Shown: positions 47,031 to 55,332 of the stretch, in pieces | Layout: every line of letters starts with the position of its first letter | How positions within the stretch are numbered: the first letter of the stretch is position 1 | Source of the DNA: an uncultured Paracoccaceae bacterium | GTDB lineage: Bacteria > Pseudomonadota > Alphaproteobacteria > Rhodobacterales > Rhodobacteraceae | Reading direction: 5' to 3' | Length of the DNA: 64,000 nucleotides | Assembly (NCBI GenBank): GCA_947488175.1 | Contig: CANKYO010000001.1 | Coordinates: forward strand, 310,001 to 374,000 | Program-made: the position numbers and the translations under genes | The notes under the pieces: generated by a model | The model's database searches: none | What the model saw: only the letters and a program-made list of their open reading frames with translations | Told to the model about the DNA's origin: nothing

Positions 47031-47762
47031 ATGCCCCGTAAACTCGCCGCCGGCAACTGGAAGATGAACGGGCTGCGCGCCAATCTGGCAGAGTTGGAAA
47101 CGCTGGAAGCACGGCACGGAGATGCAGGCGTCGATATCCTGATCTGCCCACCGGCGACCCTGATCAGCGCCTGCGAGGACACGCCGTTTGATATCGGCGG
47201 ACAGGATTGCCATGTGAGCGAATCCGGCGCCCATACCGGCGATATCAGCGCCGAAATGCTGGCCGATGCCGGTGCCAGCTACGTGCTCACCGGCCATTCC
47301 GAACGGCGCACCGATCACGGCGAATCCGACGCCAAGGTCGCTGCCAAAACGCAGACCGCCTATGATGCGGGGCTGATTGCGGTCATCTGCATCGGTGAAA
47401 CCCTGGCCGAACGCGAGGGCGGCACGACACTCACCGTCATCGACACCCAGCTCAACGGATCGATCCCCGACGGCGCCAATGCCGAAAACACGGTCATTGC
47501 CTATGAACCAGTCTGGGCCATCGGCACCGGCAAGGTCCCGACGCTGGAACAAATCGGTGAGGTGCATGCCCATATCCGCGACCGACTGACCAATCGCTTC
47601 AGCGACGGGGCAGAGATGCGCATCCTCTATGGCGGTTCCGTCAAAGGCAGCAACGCGGCCGAAATTTTCAGCGTCGCCCATGTCGACGGCGCACTTGTCG
47701 GCGGGGCCAGCCTCAAGGCGGATGATTTCTCACCCATCATCACCGCGCTGGAAAACAGCTAG
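47031..47762 (+). CDS. tpiA: Triose-phosphate isomerase
   Basis: TIM, 243 residues, interconverts DHAP and GAP. The substrate-binding Lys in [10 protein letters not shown], the catalytic His in LTGHSERR, and the catalytic Glu in [12 protein letters not shown] are present, as is the phosphate-gripper GGSVKGSNA. Good AGGA upstream of the ATG. It is the last gene of the run SufA-like, TfoX, tpiA. Two perfect palindromes lie just downstream, facing the convergent dctM. Confidence 0.97.
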   Translation: MPRKLAAGNWKMNGLRANLAELETLEARHGDAGVDILICPPATLISACEDTPFDIGGQDCHVSESGAHTGDISAEMLADAGASYVLTGHSERRTDHGESDAKVAAKTQTAYDAGLIAVICIGETLAEREGGTTLTVIDTQLNGSIPDGANAENTVIAYEPVWAIGTGKVPTLEQIGEVHAHIRDRLTNRFSDGAEMRILYGGSVKGSNAAEIFSVAHVDGALVGGASLKADDFSPIITALENS

Positions 47763-47771
47763 CGACTCAGC

Positions 47772-47831
47772 GCAAAGTCTTCGTCACGAAGACTTTGCCA
47801 GCCCGCAGACTTTTCGTCACGAAAAGTCTGC
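47772..47831. repeat. Two tandem perfect 27-nt palindromes between tpiA and dctM
   Basis: Palindrome 1 (47772-47798) has 13-base arms GCAAAGTCTTCGT / ACGAAGACTTTGC around a single C. Palindrome 2 (47805-47831) has arms GCAGACTTTTCGT / ACGAAAAGTCTGC around a single C. Both share the core TTCGTCACGAA and are separated by 6 bases. They lie between convergent genes and could act as a bidirectional terminator or protein-binding site, although no T run follows on either strand. Confidence 0.85.
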
Positions 47832-47845
47832 CGGCACCCTTACCG

Positions 47846-49324
47846 TCATTTCACCACAATCTCCGGCCCCATGAAGTAGGTCGGCAGGAATGTGGATATG
47901 GCCGGGATATAAGTCACCATAATCAGGAAGATGAACAGCACGCCCAGGAATGGCAGGGCAGCGCGCACAACAGCCATCATCGGCATACCGGCAACCCCGG
48001 ACGTGACAAACAGGTTCAGTCCCACCGGCGGCGTGATCATCCCGATCTCCATATTGACCACCATGATGATGCCCAGGTGAATGGGGTCGATGCCCAATTC
48101 AATCGCAATCGGAAACACCAGCGGGGCCACAATCACGATCAGGCCTGACGGTTCCATGAACTGACCACCGATCAGCAGGATCACATTGACCATGATCAGG
48201 AAAGTCACTGGGCCCAACCCTGCATCCAACATCGCCCCGGCAATATGCTGGGGGATCTGTTCGTCAGTCAGCACATGCTTCAGCAGCAGGGCGTTGGCGA
48301 TGATAAACATCAGCGTGATGGTCAGCTTGCCGCCTTCAAACAGGGTGTGGCGGGTATCCTTATGGAAAAACGCCGTGACCAGCGCCCATGGTTTCTGCAA
48401 CAGGCTGAACTTCTGCGGCACCACGGCAGCCGACAGGCTGACGGCCTGACCCTGAAACAGGTTGCCTTCGCTGTCACGGGCGGCCAATGGGCCCATATCG
48501 CGATAAATAAAGGTCGCCACGATAAAGGCATAGACAGCCGCAACCGCCGCAGCCTCGGTCGGAGTAAACGCCCCGCCCTTCCAATAGATCAGGCTCAGCC
48601 CTTCCTCGAACCGGACCCATGGATGGCCATAAATACCGCCCATGATAATCAGGATCAGCAGCAACCCCCAAAGCGCATCGCGGAAACTGTCGAAAATCTC
48701 GCCCCAGCCGCGCCATTCGCCTTTCGGCATATTCCTGATCCGGGCAATGATGTAGATTGTGATCATCAGCATCACCCCGGCCATGATCCCCGGAATGACA
48801 CCCGCCAGAAACATCCGGCCCACAGATACATCCGTGGCCGATGCATAGACCACCATCACGATGGATGGCGGGATCAGGATGCCCAGCGTCCCGGCATTAC
48901 AGATCACGCCAGCGGCAAATTCCTTGGTATAGCCCACCTGCGTCATTGCCGCGATCACAATGGTCCCGATGGCAACCACGGTGGCTGGCGACGACCCCGA
49001 CAGGGCCGCAAACATCATGCAGGCAAACACACCCGCAATCGCCAGCCCACCCTGCAAATGGCCGACACAGGCAATGGCAAAGCGGATGATCCGCTTGGCC
49101 ACACCACCCGTGGACATGAATGACGACGCCAGCACAAAAAACGGAATGGCCAGCAGCGTGTAATGCCCCGCCATCGCCAGATAAAGCGACTGGGCAACTG
49201 CGGCCAGCGACGTGTCGGAAAACGCCAGCTGGAACACGATCGAGCTGACACCCAGTGCGACCGCAATCGGCACACCCAGCAACAGAAGGCCGATGATCAT
49301 CAGGAAAAGAAATGCAACTTCCAT
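47846..49324 (-). CDS. dctM: TRAP transporter large permease DctM
   Basis: A 492-residue multi-spanning large subunit of a TRAP transporter that moves dicarboxylates or related organic acids using the Na+ gradient. Roughly 12 helices and the family segments SGSSPATVVAIGTIVIAAM and TPTEAAAVAAVYAFIVATFI are present. It is somewhat longer than the usual 425-440 residues because of a hydrophilic loop with a further helix (about residues 285-345). It is co-transcribed after dctQ (4-base gap) and ends beside the palindromes facing tpiA. Confidence 0.95.
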   Translation of the reverse strand: MEVAFLFLMIIGLLLLGVPIAVALGVSSIVFQLAFSDTSLAAVAQSLYLAMAGHYTLLAIPFFVLASSFMSTGGVAKRIIRFAIACVGHLQGGLAIAGVFACMMFAALSGSSPATVVAIGTIVIAAMTQVGYTKEFAAGVICNAGTLGILIPPSIVMVVYASATDVSVGRMFLAGVIPGIMAGVMLMITIYIIARIRNMPKGEWRGWGEIFDSFRDALWGLLLILIIMGGIYGHPWVRFEEGLSLIYWKGGAFTPTEAAAVAAVYAFIVATFIYRDMGPLAARDSEGNLFQGQAVSLSAAVVPQKFSLLQKPWALVTAFFHKDTRHTLFEGGKLTITLMFIIANALLLKHVLTDEQIPQHIAGAMLDAGLGPVTFLIMVNVILLIGGQFMEPSGLIVIVAPLVFPIAIELGIDPIHLGIIMVVNMEIGMITPPVGLNLFVTSGVAGMPMMAVVRAALPFLGVLFIFLIMVTYIPAISTFLPTYFMGPEIVVK

Positions 49325-49328
49325 CGGC

Positions 49329-50015
49329 TCAAGCCTCCTTCTTCAGCTTGCTGGCGGCTTCTTCGACCGCTTCTTCAGCCTCGTGGCTCACGATCAGGCT
49401 CTCGGCCTCATCGGTCCAGACACGCCAGACCGCCTGACAGATGCGAAACAGGATCAGCACAGCGGCAATCGGCAGGATGGTATAGGGGATCATCCGGGGC
49501 ATCTTGGAATAGCGGTCACCGTAATTGATCCAGTCTTCCAGAAACCGCAGCCATTCAGGCATCGGGATCTGGTCAGTTTCGAAAAAGCTGCGCCCGCGCG
49601 CGTCAAAATCAAATCCGGTCGGAAACCACTTACCAGTGGTGGGGGGCAAATCGGCAAAAGGCGCCCATTGATCCCAAGCGCCTTTCAACAGCATCACGCC
49701 ATAGAAAATCGTGACCGCCCCGGCAATCAGAGCAATCACCTTGCGTGGTCGTGGGGGCAGCAGGTTCGTAATGGCATCGACACCCAGATGGGCGGTCACC
49801 TTGAACCCATAAGCCACACCAAACAGAACCAGCCAGGCAAACAGGACCAGCACAACCTCAAGGCTCCAGATGATCGAACTGTTGAACCCGTATCGCAACA
49901 CCACATTGGCGAATGTCAGCATGGTCATCAGACCCAGCAGCACGGCGATAACGTTTTCCTCGAACCCGTGAACGGCACGGCCCACCGGCCCCTTGGGCGT
50001 GTACTTGCTGCTCAT
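49329..50015 (-). CDS. dctQ: TRAP transporter small permease DctQ
   Basis: A 228-residue small membrane subunit with four helices (first around residues 20-40, LLGLMTMLTFANVVLRYGFN). It binds the DctM subunit and is larger than standard 160-180-residue DctQ because of a periplasmic loop between helix 3 and helix 4 (about 110-165). The family signature W(S)LEVVLVLFAWLVLFG is visible. A good GGGAGGGG ribosome site precedes the ATG. An attenuator-like hairpin separates it from dctP. Confidence 0.93.
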   Translation of the reverse strand: MSSKYTPKGPVGRAVHGFEENVIAVLLGLMTMLTFANVVLRYGFNSSIIWSLEVVLVLFAWLVLFGVAYGFKVTAHLGVDAITNLLPPRPRKVIALIAGAVTIFYGVMLLKGAWDQWAPFADLPPTTGKWFPTGFDFDARGRSFFETDQIPMPEWLRFLEDWINYGDRYSKMPRMIPYTILPIAAVLILFRICQAVWRVWTDEAESLIVSHEAEEAVEEAASKLKKEA

Positions 50016-50038
50016 TGTCCCCTCCCCCGGGATGGCAG

Positions 50039-50066
50039 AAAGGCGGCCCGGATCCCCGGGCCGCCC
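50039..50066 (-). terminator. Attenuator-type hairpin between dctP and dctQ
   Basis: On the minus strand a perfect 10-bp GC-rich stem (GGCGGCCCGG with its complement, 4-base loop) followed by TTTCT, located 13 bases after the dctP stop and 24 bases before the dctQ start codon. It should end part of the transcripts after the abundantly needed binding protein while letting some continue into dctQM. Confidence 0.75.
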
Positions 50067-50078
50067 AGATCGTGTGAC

Positions 50079-51095
50079 TTACATCGAGTCGTTGATGGCC
50101 TGTGCGGCGTCGATGTTTTCCTGACCTACTTCGTCAGCAAACTGCGCCCAGACAGGTTTCATCGCTTCAACCCATGCGGTGCGCTGCTCTGGTGTCAGCT
50201 GACGTACTTCGCCACCGGCATCGATGATCGCCTGCTTGGCTTCGGCATTCACGCGGGCGGACTCACCATTCCGGGTCTGCGTGACCTCATCAAGGATCGT
50301 CAGGAACTGGTCGCGCACTTCTGGCTCAAGGCTGTCCAGCCAGTCCACAGATGCGACCACCAGATAGTCAATGATACCATGATTTGTCTCGGTGATGCCG
50401 TCCTGCACCTCAAAGAACTTCTGGCCATAGATGTTCGACCATGTGTTCTCTTGGCCATCCACAACACCAGTTTGCAGCGCGCCGTAAACTTCCGAGAATG
50501 ACATCGGCTGCGGGGACGCGCCCAGCGCTTCCATCTGGGCCACCAGCACGTCGGACGGCTGGACCCGGAACTTCAGGCCATTGGCATCGGTTGGCGCTTC
50601 CAGCGGCACATTGGCGCTGATCTGCTTCATGCCATTGTGCCAGAATTGCAGGCCTTGCAAACCACGACGCTGCATCGCATCCTTCATCGCCTGACCGGCA
50701 TCAGATGCCTGGAACGCATCCACGGCTTCAATGTTTTCAAACATGAATGGCAGATCGAACAGACGATAGGCCTTGGTGATCGACTCAAACAGCGACAGTG
50801 ACGGTGCTGCCAGTTGCACGTCACCGCGCAGCATCGCCTCGATCACCTGCTCGTCGGTGTAAAGGGTCGAGTTGGGGAACACTTCCATGCACATGGTGCC
50901 GTTCATCTCGGCATTCACACGCTCAGCCAGAAGGCTCGCCGCGATCCCCTTGGGGTGACGGTCGGTATTGGTGACGTGGCTGAACTTGACGACGATTTCA
51001 CCATCATCGCAGCCAGCGCCATGAGCATCAGCCAGCGCCGATGTCGCCATGACAGAGATTGCAGCCATTGCGGCTGCCGCTTTCAAAAAGGTCAT
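50079..51095 (-). CDS. dctP: TRAP transporter substrate-binding protein DctP
   Basis: A 338-residue periplasmic receptor with a signal peptide (MTFLKAAAAMAAISVMATSALA, written here as the first 22 residues starting MTFLKAAAA). The mature protein shows the DctP pattern FSHVTNTDRHPKG, then GLKFRVQPSDV (the conserved Arg that binds carboxylate) and DGQENTWSNIY. It captures C4-dicarboxylates or another organic acid and hands them to DctQM. I chose the ATG at 51095 because GGGAGG precedes it; the frame runs on upstream without a signal peptide. Confidence 0.94.
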   Translation of the reverse strand: MTFLKAAAAMAAISVMATSALADAHGAGCDDGEIVVKFSHVTNTDRHPKGIAASLLAERVNAEMNGTMCMEVFPNSTLYTDEQVIEAMLRGDVQLAAPSLSLFESITKAYRLFDLPFMFENIEAVDAFQASDAGQAMKDAMQRRGLQGLQFWHNGMKQISANVPLEAPTDANGLKFRVQPSDVLVAQMEALGASPQPMSFSEVYGALQTGVVDGQENTWSNIYGQKFFEVQDGITETNHGIIDYLVVASVDWLDSLEPEVRDQFLTILDEVTQTRNGESARVNAEAKQAIIDAGGEVRQLTPEQRTAWVEAMKPVWAQFADEVGQENIDAAQAINDSM

Positions 51096-51315
51096 AATTT
51101 TTCCTCCCTCGAGAATCTTGCCGCCTGTTTTCAGGCGCACACCCAGATCAAATGCAGCGACGAGGATTGGCGCAAGCGCCATGATGATCTACGCAAATCA
51201 GACCGTAAGCCATTGAAACTAAAAGACCGAAAGCAAACACGGCATCTTCCTGATATCGCAACCGGGCGGAAAACCACACAGTCTGCAGCGCTAACAGTGC
51301 GAAAAACCGCACATC

Positions 51316-52146
51316 TTAGGATGCATCGCTTTCCAGAACGGTACGCACGGTTTCGGTGGCCGTTTCGATATCCTTGACCACGGCATCAGCGCCAACCAGA
51401 TCCTTGATATCAGGGAAATGCGTCAGGATGTTCCCGGCCACCAGAACATGCGCCAGCGGCTGACTGATACGCAAGGCCAGGATCATACGGGCAAGCGGCT
51501 CAATCATCCGGTCGGAATGGGCGACCAGCACAATCGCCTGATACTGATGGGTTTCACTGCGTTGCACGATCTCATCATGGCTCTGGCCGACAGCCAGATC
51601 GACCTCCCAGCCTTCGCGACGGAACAGATCGGTCGCCATCTCGATACTCAGCGTATGGGTCTCGCCCGGCACCAACGCAAACAGGGCCGGATATTGCTGT
51701 CGATCCTCGCCAAGGGTACGGGCCACCACATGGCGCAATCCGCGAATGACGCGGTACAACCGGCCTGAGGCCAGTGTCACCTCGACAAACGACACACGGT
51801 CGTCTTCCCACATCTCACCCAGTTGGCGCGCGGCACCAGCGACGTAACCCAGATAGATCGTGTCAATGGTCACACCGTCGCGGCGAGCCGACAGAATGAT
51901 CTTGTCCGCGGCCTGTTCATCCGAGGACAACAGTGCCGCACACAGCAAATCAATCTCTGACGGTGTGGGCAGATCTTCTTTTCTGACAGTGCGCGGCATT
52001 CGAAAGGCCAATCGTCTCACGACTTCTTGCGCAATGGCCTCTACGGCCGTTGCGGGTAACTTTTGCTCCGCCAATCGGAATTGCTGATCAGCTCTGTCAT
52101 ATTCGGAGCGGTCGAATGCTCCAGCGTCCATTGGCGCGCGGGCCAT
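51316..52146 (-). CDS. Cobalamin-binding-domain regulator (PpaA/AerR-like)
   Basis: A 276-residue protein with an N-terminal helical part (about 60-145, a MerR/methionine-synthase-cap type helical bundle) and a C-terminal B12-binding-like domain (about 150-270: LVPGETHTLSIEMATDLFRREGWEVDL, VLVAHSDRMIEPL, VLVAGNILT). The methylcobalamin motif DxHxxG is replaced by ETHTLS, so base-off binding is doubtful, as in some PpaA/AerR photoreceptor-type regulators of Rhodobacter. Strong GGGAGGG before the ATG. It lies between dctD and dctP on the same strand, so a regulatory role for the TRAP operon is likely by context. Confidence 0.78.
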   Translation of the reverse strand: MARAPMDAGAFDRSEYDRADQQFRLAEQKLPATAVEAIAQEVVRRLAFRMPRTVRKEDLPTPSEIDLLCAALLSSDEQAADKIILSARRDGVTIDTIYLGYVAGAARQLGEMWEDDRVSFVEVTLASGRLYRVIRGLRHVVARTLGEDRQQYPALFALVPGETHTLSIEMATDLFRREGWEVDLAVGQSHDEIVQRSETHQYQAIVLVAHSDRMIEPLARMILALRISQPLAHVLVAGNILTHFPDIKDLVGADAVVKDIETATETVRTVLESDAS

Positions 52147-52277
52147 GAACGTCCCTCCCTTGCTGGCATATCAGACGCCATCCCAACGCTTGCGTGGTCA
52201 GGTTTTTGGTGTCCAATCGCATGCAGATTAGCATAGGGGCGCATTGACTCGGGCGCGGCAGAACGTCGCGGTAGCAG

Positions 52278-53507
52278 CTATTGATTGCGGAAATCCTCGG
52301 CGCGCAACCCATGCTTGTTTAACTTGTCGTAGAACGTCTTGCGTGGCAGCTGCAGATCACGGGCCACTTCGGTCGCCCGGCCATTGTGACGCTGCAAGGC
52401 CGCGACCAGCAATGACCGCTCAACCTGCGCCATCTGGGCCGACAAACCCAGCCCTGCGCTCACATCCCGCTCGTCCAACCCCATGGCAAACCGCATGGCC
52501 ACATTCATCAGCGCGCGTGCATTGCCGGGCCAATCCTGCGCCATCAGACGGGCCGTGTGATCCGCCGTGATGACCGGCATCGGCAGGTTCGCCTGTTCAC
52601 AAGCCTGCGCGACATAGTGCTGAAACAACACCGGAATATCCTCGGGGCGTTCGCGCAAGGTCGGGATGCGCACACGCATCAGGTCCAGCCGGTAAAACAG
52701 CTCCGCACTCAAATCCCCCGCACTCATCGCCTCTTTCAGATCACGGGTCGATCCGGCCAGCACGCGGGCCACACCGCCCGCCTCCAACCGGTCCAGCAGA
52801 TGCAACTGCGCAGCAGGGCCAAGGCCAGCCACCTCATCCAGATACACTGTCCCGTCCAGCGCCTCTGCCAGAGCCGCATCAAGCCCGGCCGCGTCCAGCG
52901 AAGATGCCGCGCATTTGACAAAGGGCCGGGATGCGGCCGCCGACACGAGATGGATCACCTCCGCCACCTTCGATGTGCCAGACCCCGGCTCACCCACAAT
53001 CAGAGCCTCGGTGCCCGCCCGCGCCACCGCACGGGCCTGCTGGCGCAGATCCTCGGCCAGCCGCGATTGGCCAAACAGCATCCGCGATGCGGCATCACCC
53101 GCCTCCAGCTCTGATTTCAAGCGGCGGTTTTCTAGCACCAGCGCCCGCGCCTTCAGGGCGCGTTCAATTACCGCGACAAAAGCCTGCGGCGCGCAGGGCT
53201 TTTCCAGAAAATCATAAGCGCCCGCGGACATGGCCCGCACAGCCATCGGGATATCCGCCTCACCGGTCAGCAGGATCACCGGCAGTTCCGGATCAGTTTC
53301 CCGCACAAAATCAAGCAGATAGAACCCATCCCGCCCCGGCATCCGGATATCGGACACCACAACCCCCTGAAACGCGGGCGTCAGATGATCCTTGGCCTCA
53401 ACAAAAGACCCGGCCACGGTCGGCGCCAGATCCGCCAGTTCCAGCGTCTGGCCCAGCGCCTCGCGGATATCGCGATCATCATCCACCAGCAGCACGCGGG
53501 TCGTCAT
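52278..53507 (-). CDS. dctD: DctD-like response regulator lacking the GAFTGA loop
   Basis: A 409-residue NtrC-family regulator: receiver domain with phospho-acceptor Asp53 (VVSDIRMPGRDGF), AAA+-like domain, and Fis-type HTH (ATEVARDLQLPRKTFYDKL, about 370-395). The AAA+ part is degenerate: the Walker A is GEPGSGTSK (172-180) instead of GETGTGKE, the ELFGHEKGAFTGA loop is missing entirely between residues 205 and 215, and the remaining Walker B-like GTVYLDEV follows. Without GAFTGA it cannot remodel sigma-54, so it probably acts on sigma-70-type promoters, as R. capsulatus NtrC does. The ATG overlaps the dctB stop (ATGA). Confidence 0.9.
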   Translation of the reverse strand: MTTRVLLVDDDRDIREALGQTLELADLAPTVAGSFVEAKDHLTPAFQGVVVSDIRMPGRDGFYLLDFVRETDPELPVILLTGEADIPMAVRAMSAGAYDFLEKPCAPQAFVAVIERALKARALVLENRRLKSELEAGDAASRMLFGQSRLAEDLRQQARAVARAGTEALIVGEPGSGTSKVAEVIHLVSAAASRPFVKCAASSLDAAGLDAALAEALDGTVYLDEVAGLGPAAQLHLLDRLEAGGVARVLAGSTRDLKEAMSAGDLSAELFYRLDLMRVRIPTLRERPEDIPVLFQHYVAQACEQANLPMPVITADHTARLMAQDWPGNARALMNVAMRFAMGLDERDVSAGLGLSAQMAQVERSLLVAALQRHNGRATEVARDLQLPRKTFYDKLNKHGLRAEDFRNQ

Positions 53508-55273
53508 GCGGCAACCTCCCGCGCGACGGCGTCCAGCTCAACGGTAAACACCGCCCCGCCATCGGGATGGTTGCGCCCCCGGATCGCGCCGCCAAAGCTT
53601 TGCACCAACCCATAGGAAATAGACAGGCCCAGCCCCATGCCCTCAGCCGCGCCGACTGCCTTGGTCGAATAGAACGGATCGAATATCTTCTCCGGTTCTG
53701 CAATCCCAGGCCCTGTATCACGGACCGACACCGTCGTGCGGCTGCCAGCATGCCCTACCGCAATCGTCACGATCTTCGGATCACTCTCTTCCATCGCGTC
53801 CATGCCATTCGACACCAGATTCAGGATCACCTGCTGCAAACGCACCTCGCCCCCGCGCACGATCACGGGCGTCGCCGGTGCGTCCCATTCCAGCGCGATG
53901 CCGTCCCGGGCGGCACGCGGCGCGACGATCTCCAGCACGGCATCAATCACCGCAATCAGATCGACATTCTTGGGCGGCTCATCCTCCTGCCGGGCAAAGG
54001 CGCGCAGATTGCGGATAATTCGGCCCATCCGGCGCGCCATCTCGGATATACGGCCCAGATTCTGCGCCGCAATCTCAGGCTTGCCCCGATCCAGAAACCC
54101 TTGCGCATTCTCGGCAAAAGACCGGATCGCGGTCAGCGGCTGGTTCAGTTCATGGCTGATGCCCGCCGACATCTGACCCAGGGCCGACAGCTTGCCCGCC
54201 TGCACCAAATCATCCTGCGCCTTTTGCAACCGGGCCTCGGCAGCGGTGCGTTCGGCCACCTCACGGCGCAAATCCTGGTTCAACGCCGACAACTCCGCAG
54301 TGCGGTCGCGCACCCGGCGCTCCAGCCGCGCATTCAACGCAGCCAGCGTACGGCGGCGCTGGGTCGCAACAAACAAGAGCATTCCGAACACCAGACAAAC
54401 CGCCGCCACCACTGCGGCCTGCAACGCCGCCAACTGCCGGGCCGGGGCAACATCTACCAAAACCTCACCAGTCATCCCGATCACCGGCAGATCAAGCGCC
54501 AGATGTAAGGCGCGTTCCGGCAGATACCGGCCACCATCCACATCCCAGACCTCGTACCCACTGACCAGCCCTTCGGTATACCGAACAAACGGGGCCACCC
54601 GGTCAGCCGGATACTCCGCCTGCGGCAACGGATCACCCAACCGGGACCGAAACACCAGCTCCGACCGGTTCGATAAAAAGATCACGCCACTGCGGTCGGC
54701 AAAATAAACCGCCGGGCGGGCACCCCGCCACGCCGCCTCGACCTGCTCCACATCGGCATAGACGACCAAGGCACCAGTCACAGGGCCAGCCTCGGAAAAC
54801 ACGGGCGCTGCAAAGACAAACGCGCGCCGCCCGTAAGCCTCACTATAAAGATGCGAAAACCCAAGGGCGCCATCCATCGCCCGCTCAAAATAGGCGCGTC
54901 CCTGATGATCGACATTGGGCGCATCAACAGTCGCCACAATCACCGCACCACCCGGATCAACCAGCATGATATCCAGCGCACCGGTCTTGTCGGCAATCTC
55001 CTGCAGGACCGGGCGCACCGTCTCCGGCGTCGTCTCACCTGCCATCAACGGGCGCAGATGCGGATGATCCGCCGTCAGTACCGCCAATTCGCGATAGCGG
55101 CGCAATTCGCTCGTCAAACTGTCAGAGGCAAGGGCAAGGTCGGTCCGTGCCCGCTGATCCAGCTGCGCGAGGGCCGCCACATAGCCATACCACCACACCC
55201 CCCCGGCAAAGGCTGTAACAGCCGCCAGAAACGCGACAATAACCAACAGGCGGGGACGAAGCAGAACGCGCAT
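53504..55273 (-). CDS. dctB: Sensor histidine kinase DctB
   Basis: A 589-residue membrane kinase: an N-terminal helix (about 10-30), a periplasmic double-Cache type domain (about 40-265), a second helix near 270-295, a coiled-coil linker, HisKA with the phospho-His in GISHELNQPLTAIRSF, and HATPase_c with N box LVSNGMDAM, G1 VRDTGPGI and G2 GMGLGLSIS. Known DctB proteins sense C4-dicarboxylates outside the membrane and phosphorylate DctD. I chose the ATG at 55273; another ATG lies ten codons upstream (55303). dctBD and the dctPQM genes lie on one strand, so this is the sensing end of the module. Confidence 0.93.
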   Translation of the reverse strand: MRVLLRPRLLVIVAFLAAVTAFAGGVWWYGYVAALAQLDQRARTDLALASDSLTSELRRYRELAVLTADHPHLRPLMAGETTPETVRPVLQEIADKTGALDIMLVDPGGAVIVATVDAPNVDHQGRAYFERAMDGALGFSHLYSEAYGRRAFVFAAPVFSEAGPVTGALVVYADVEQVEAAWRGARPAVYFADRSGVIFLSNRSELVFRSRLGDPLPQAEYPADRVAPFVRYTEGLVSGYEVWDVDGGRYLPERALHLALDLPVIGMTGEVLVDVAPARQLAALQAAVVAAVCLVFGMLLFVATQRRRTLAALNARLERRVRDRTAELSALNQDLRREVAERTAAEARLQKAQDDLVQAGKLSALGQMSAGISHELNQPLTAIRSFAENAQGFLDRGKPEIAAQNLGRISEMARRMGRIIRNLRAFARQEDEPPKNVDLIAVIDAVLEIVAPRAARDGIALEWDAPATPVIVRGGEVRLQQVILNLVSNGMDAMEESDPKIVTIAVGHAGSRTTVSVRDTGPGIAEPEKIFDPFYSTKAVGAAEGMGLGLSISYGLVQSFGGAIRGRNHPDGGAVFTVELDAVAREVAA

Positions 55274-55332
55274 GACCCTCAACTTACCCAGCCTCTCTTG
55301 CATTGGCCAGATGGCTGCGCCAAACCTGCCAA

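Noticed and set aside
51096-51315. Sigma-54 promoter in front of dctP
   Set aside because: I looked for TGGC-N7-TTGC on the minus strand. The only TGGC...TTGC pair near 51180-51240 has a 12-base gap, too long; no other candidate seen.
53504-55303. Start of dctB at 55303
   Set aside because: The ATG at 55303 lacks a ribosome site and overlaps the divergent P450 leader; the ATG at 55273 has GAGG just upstream.
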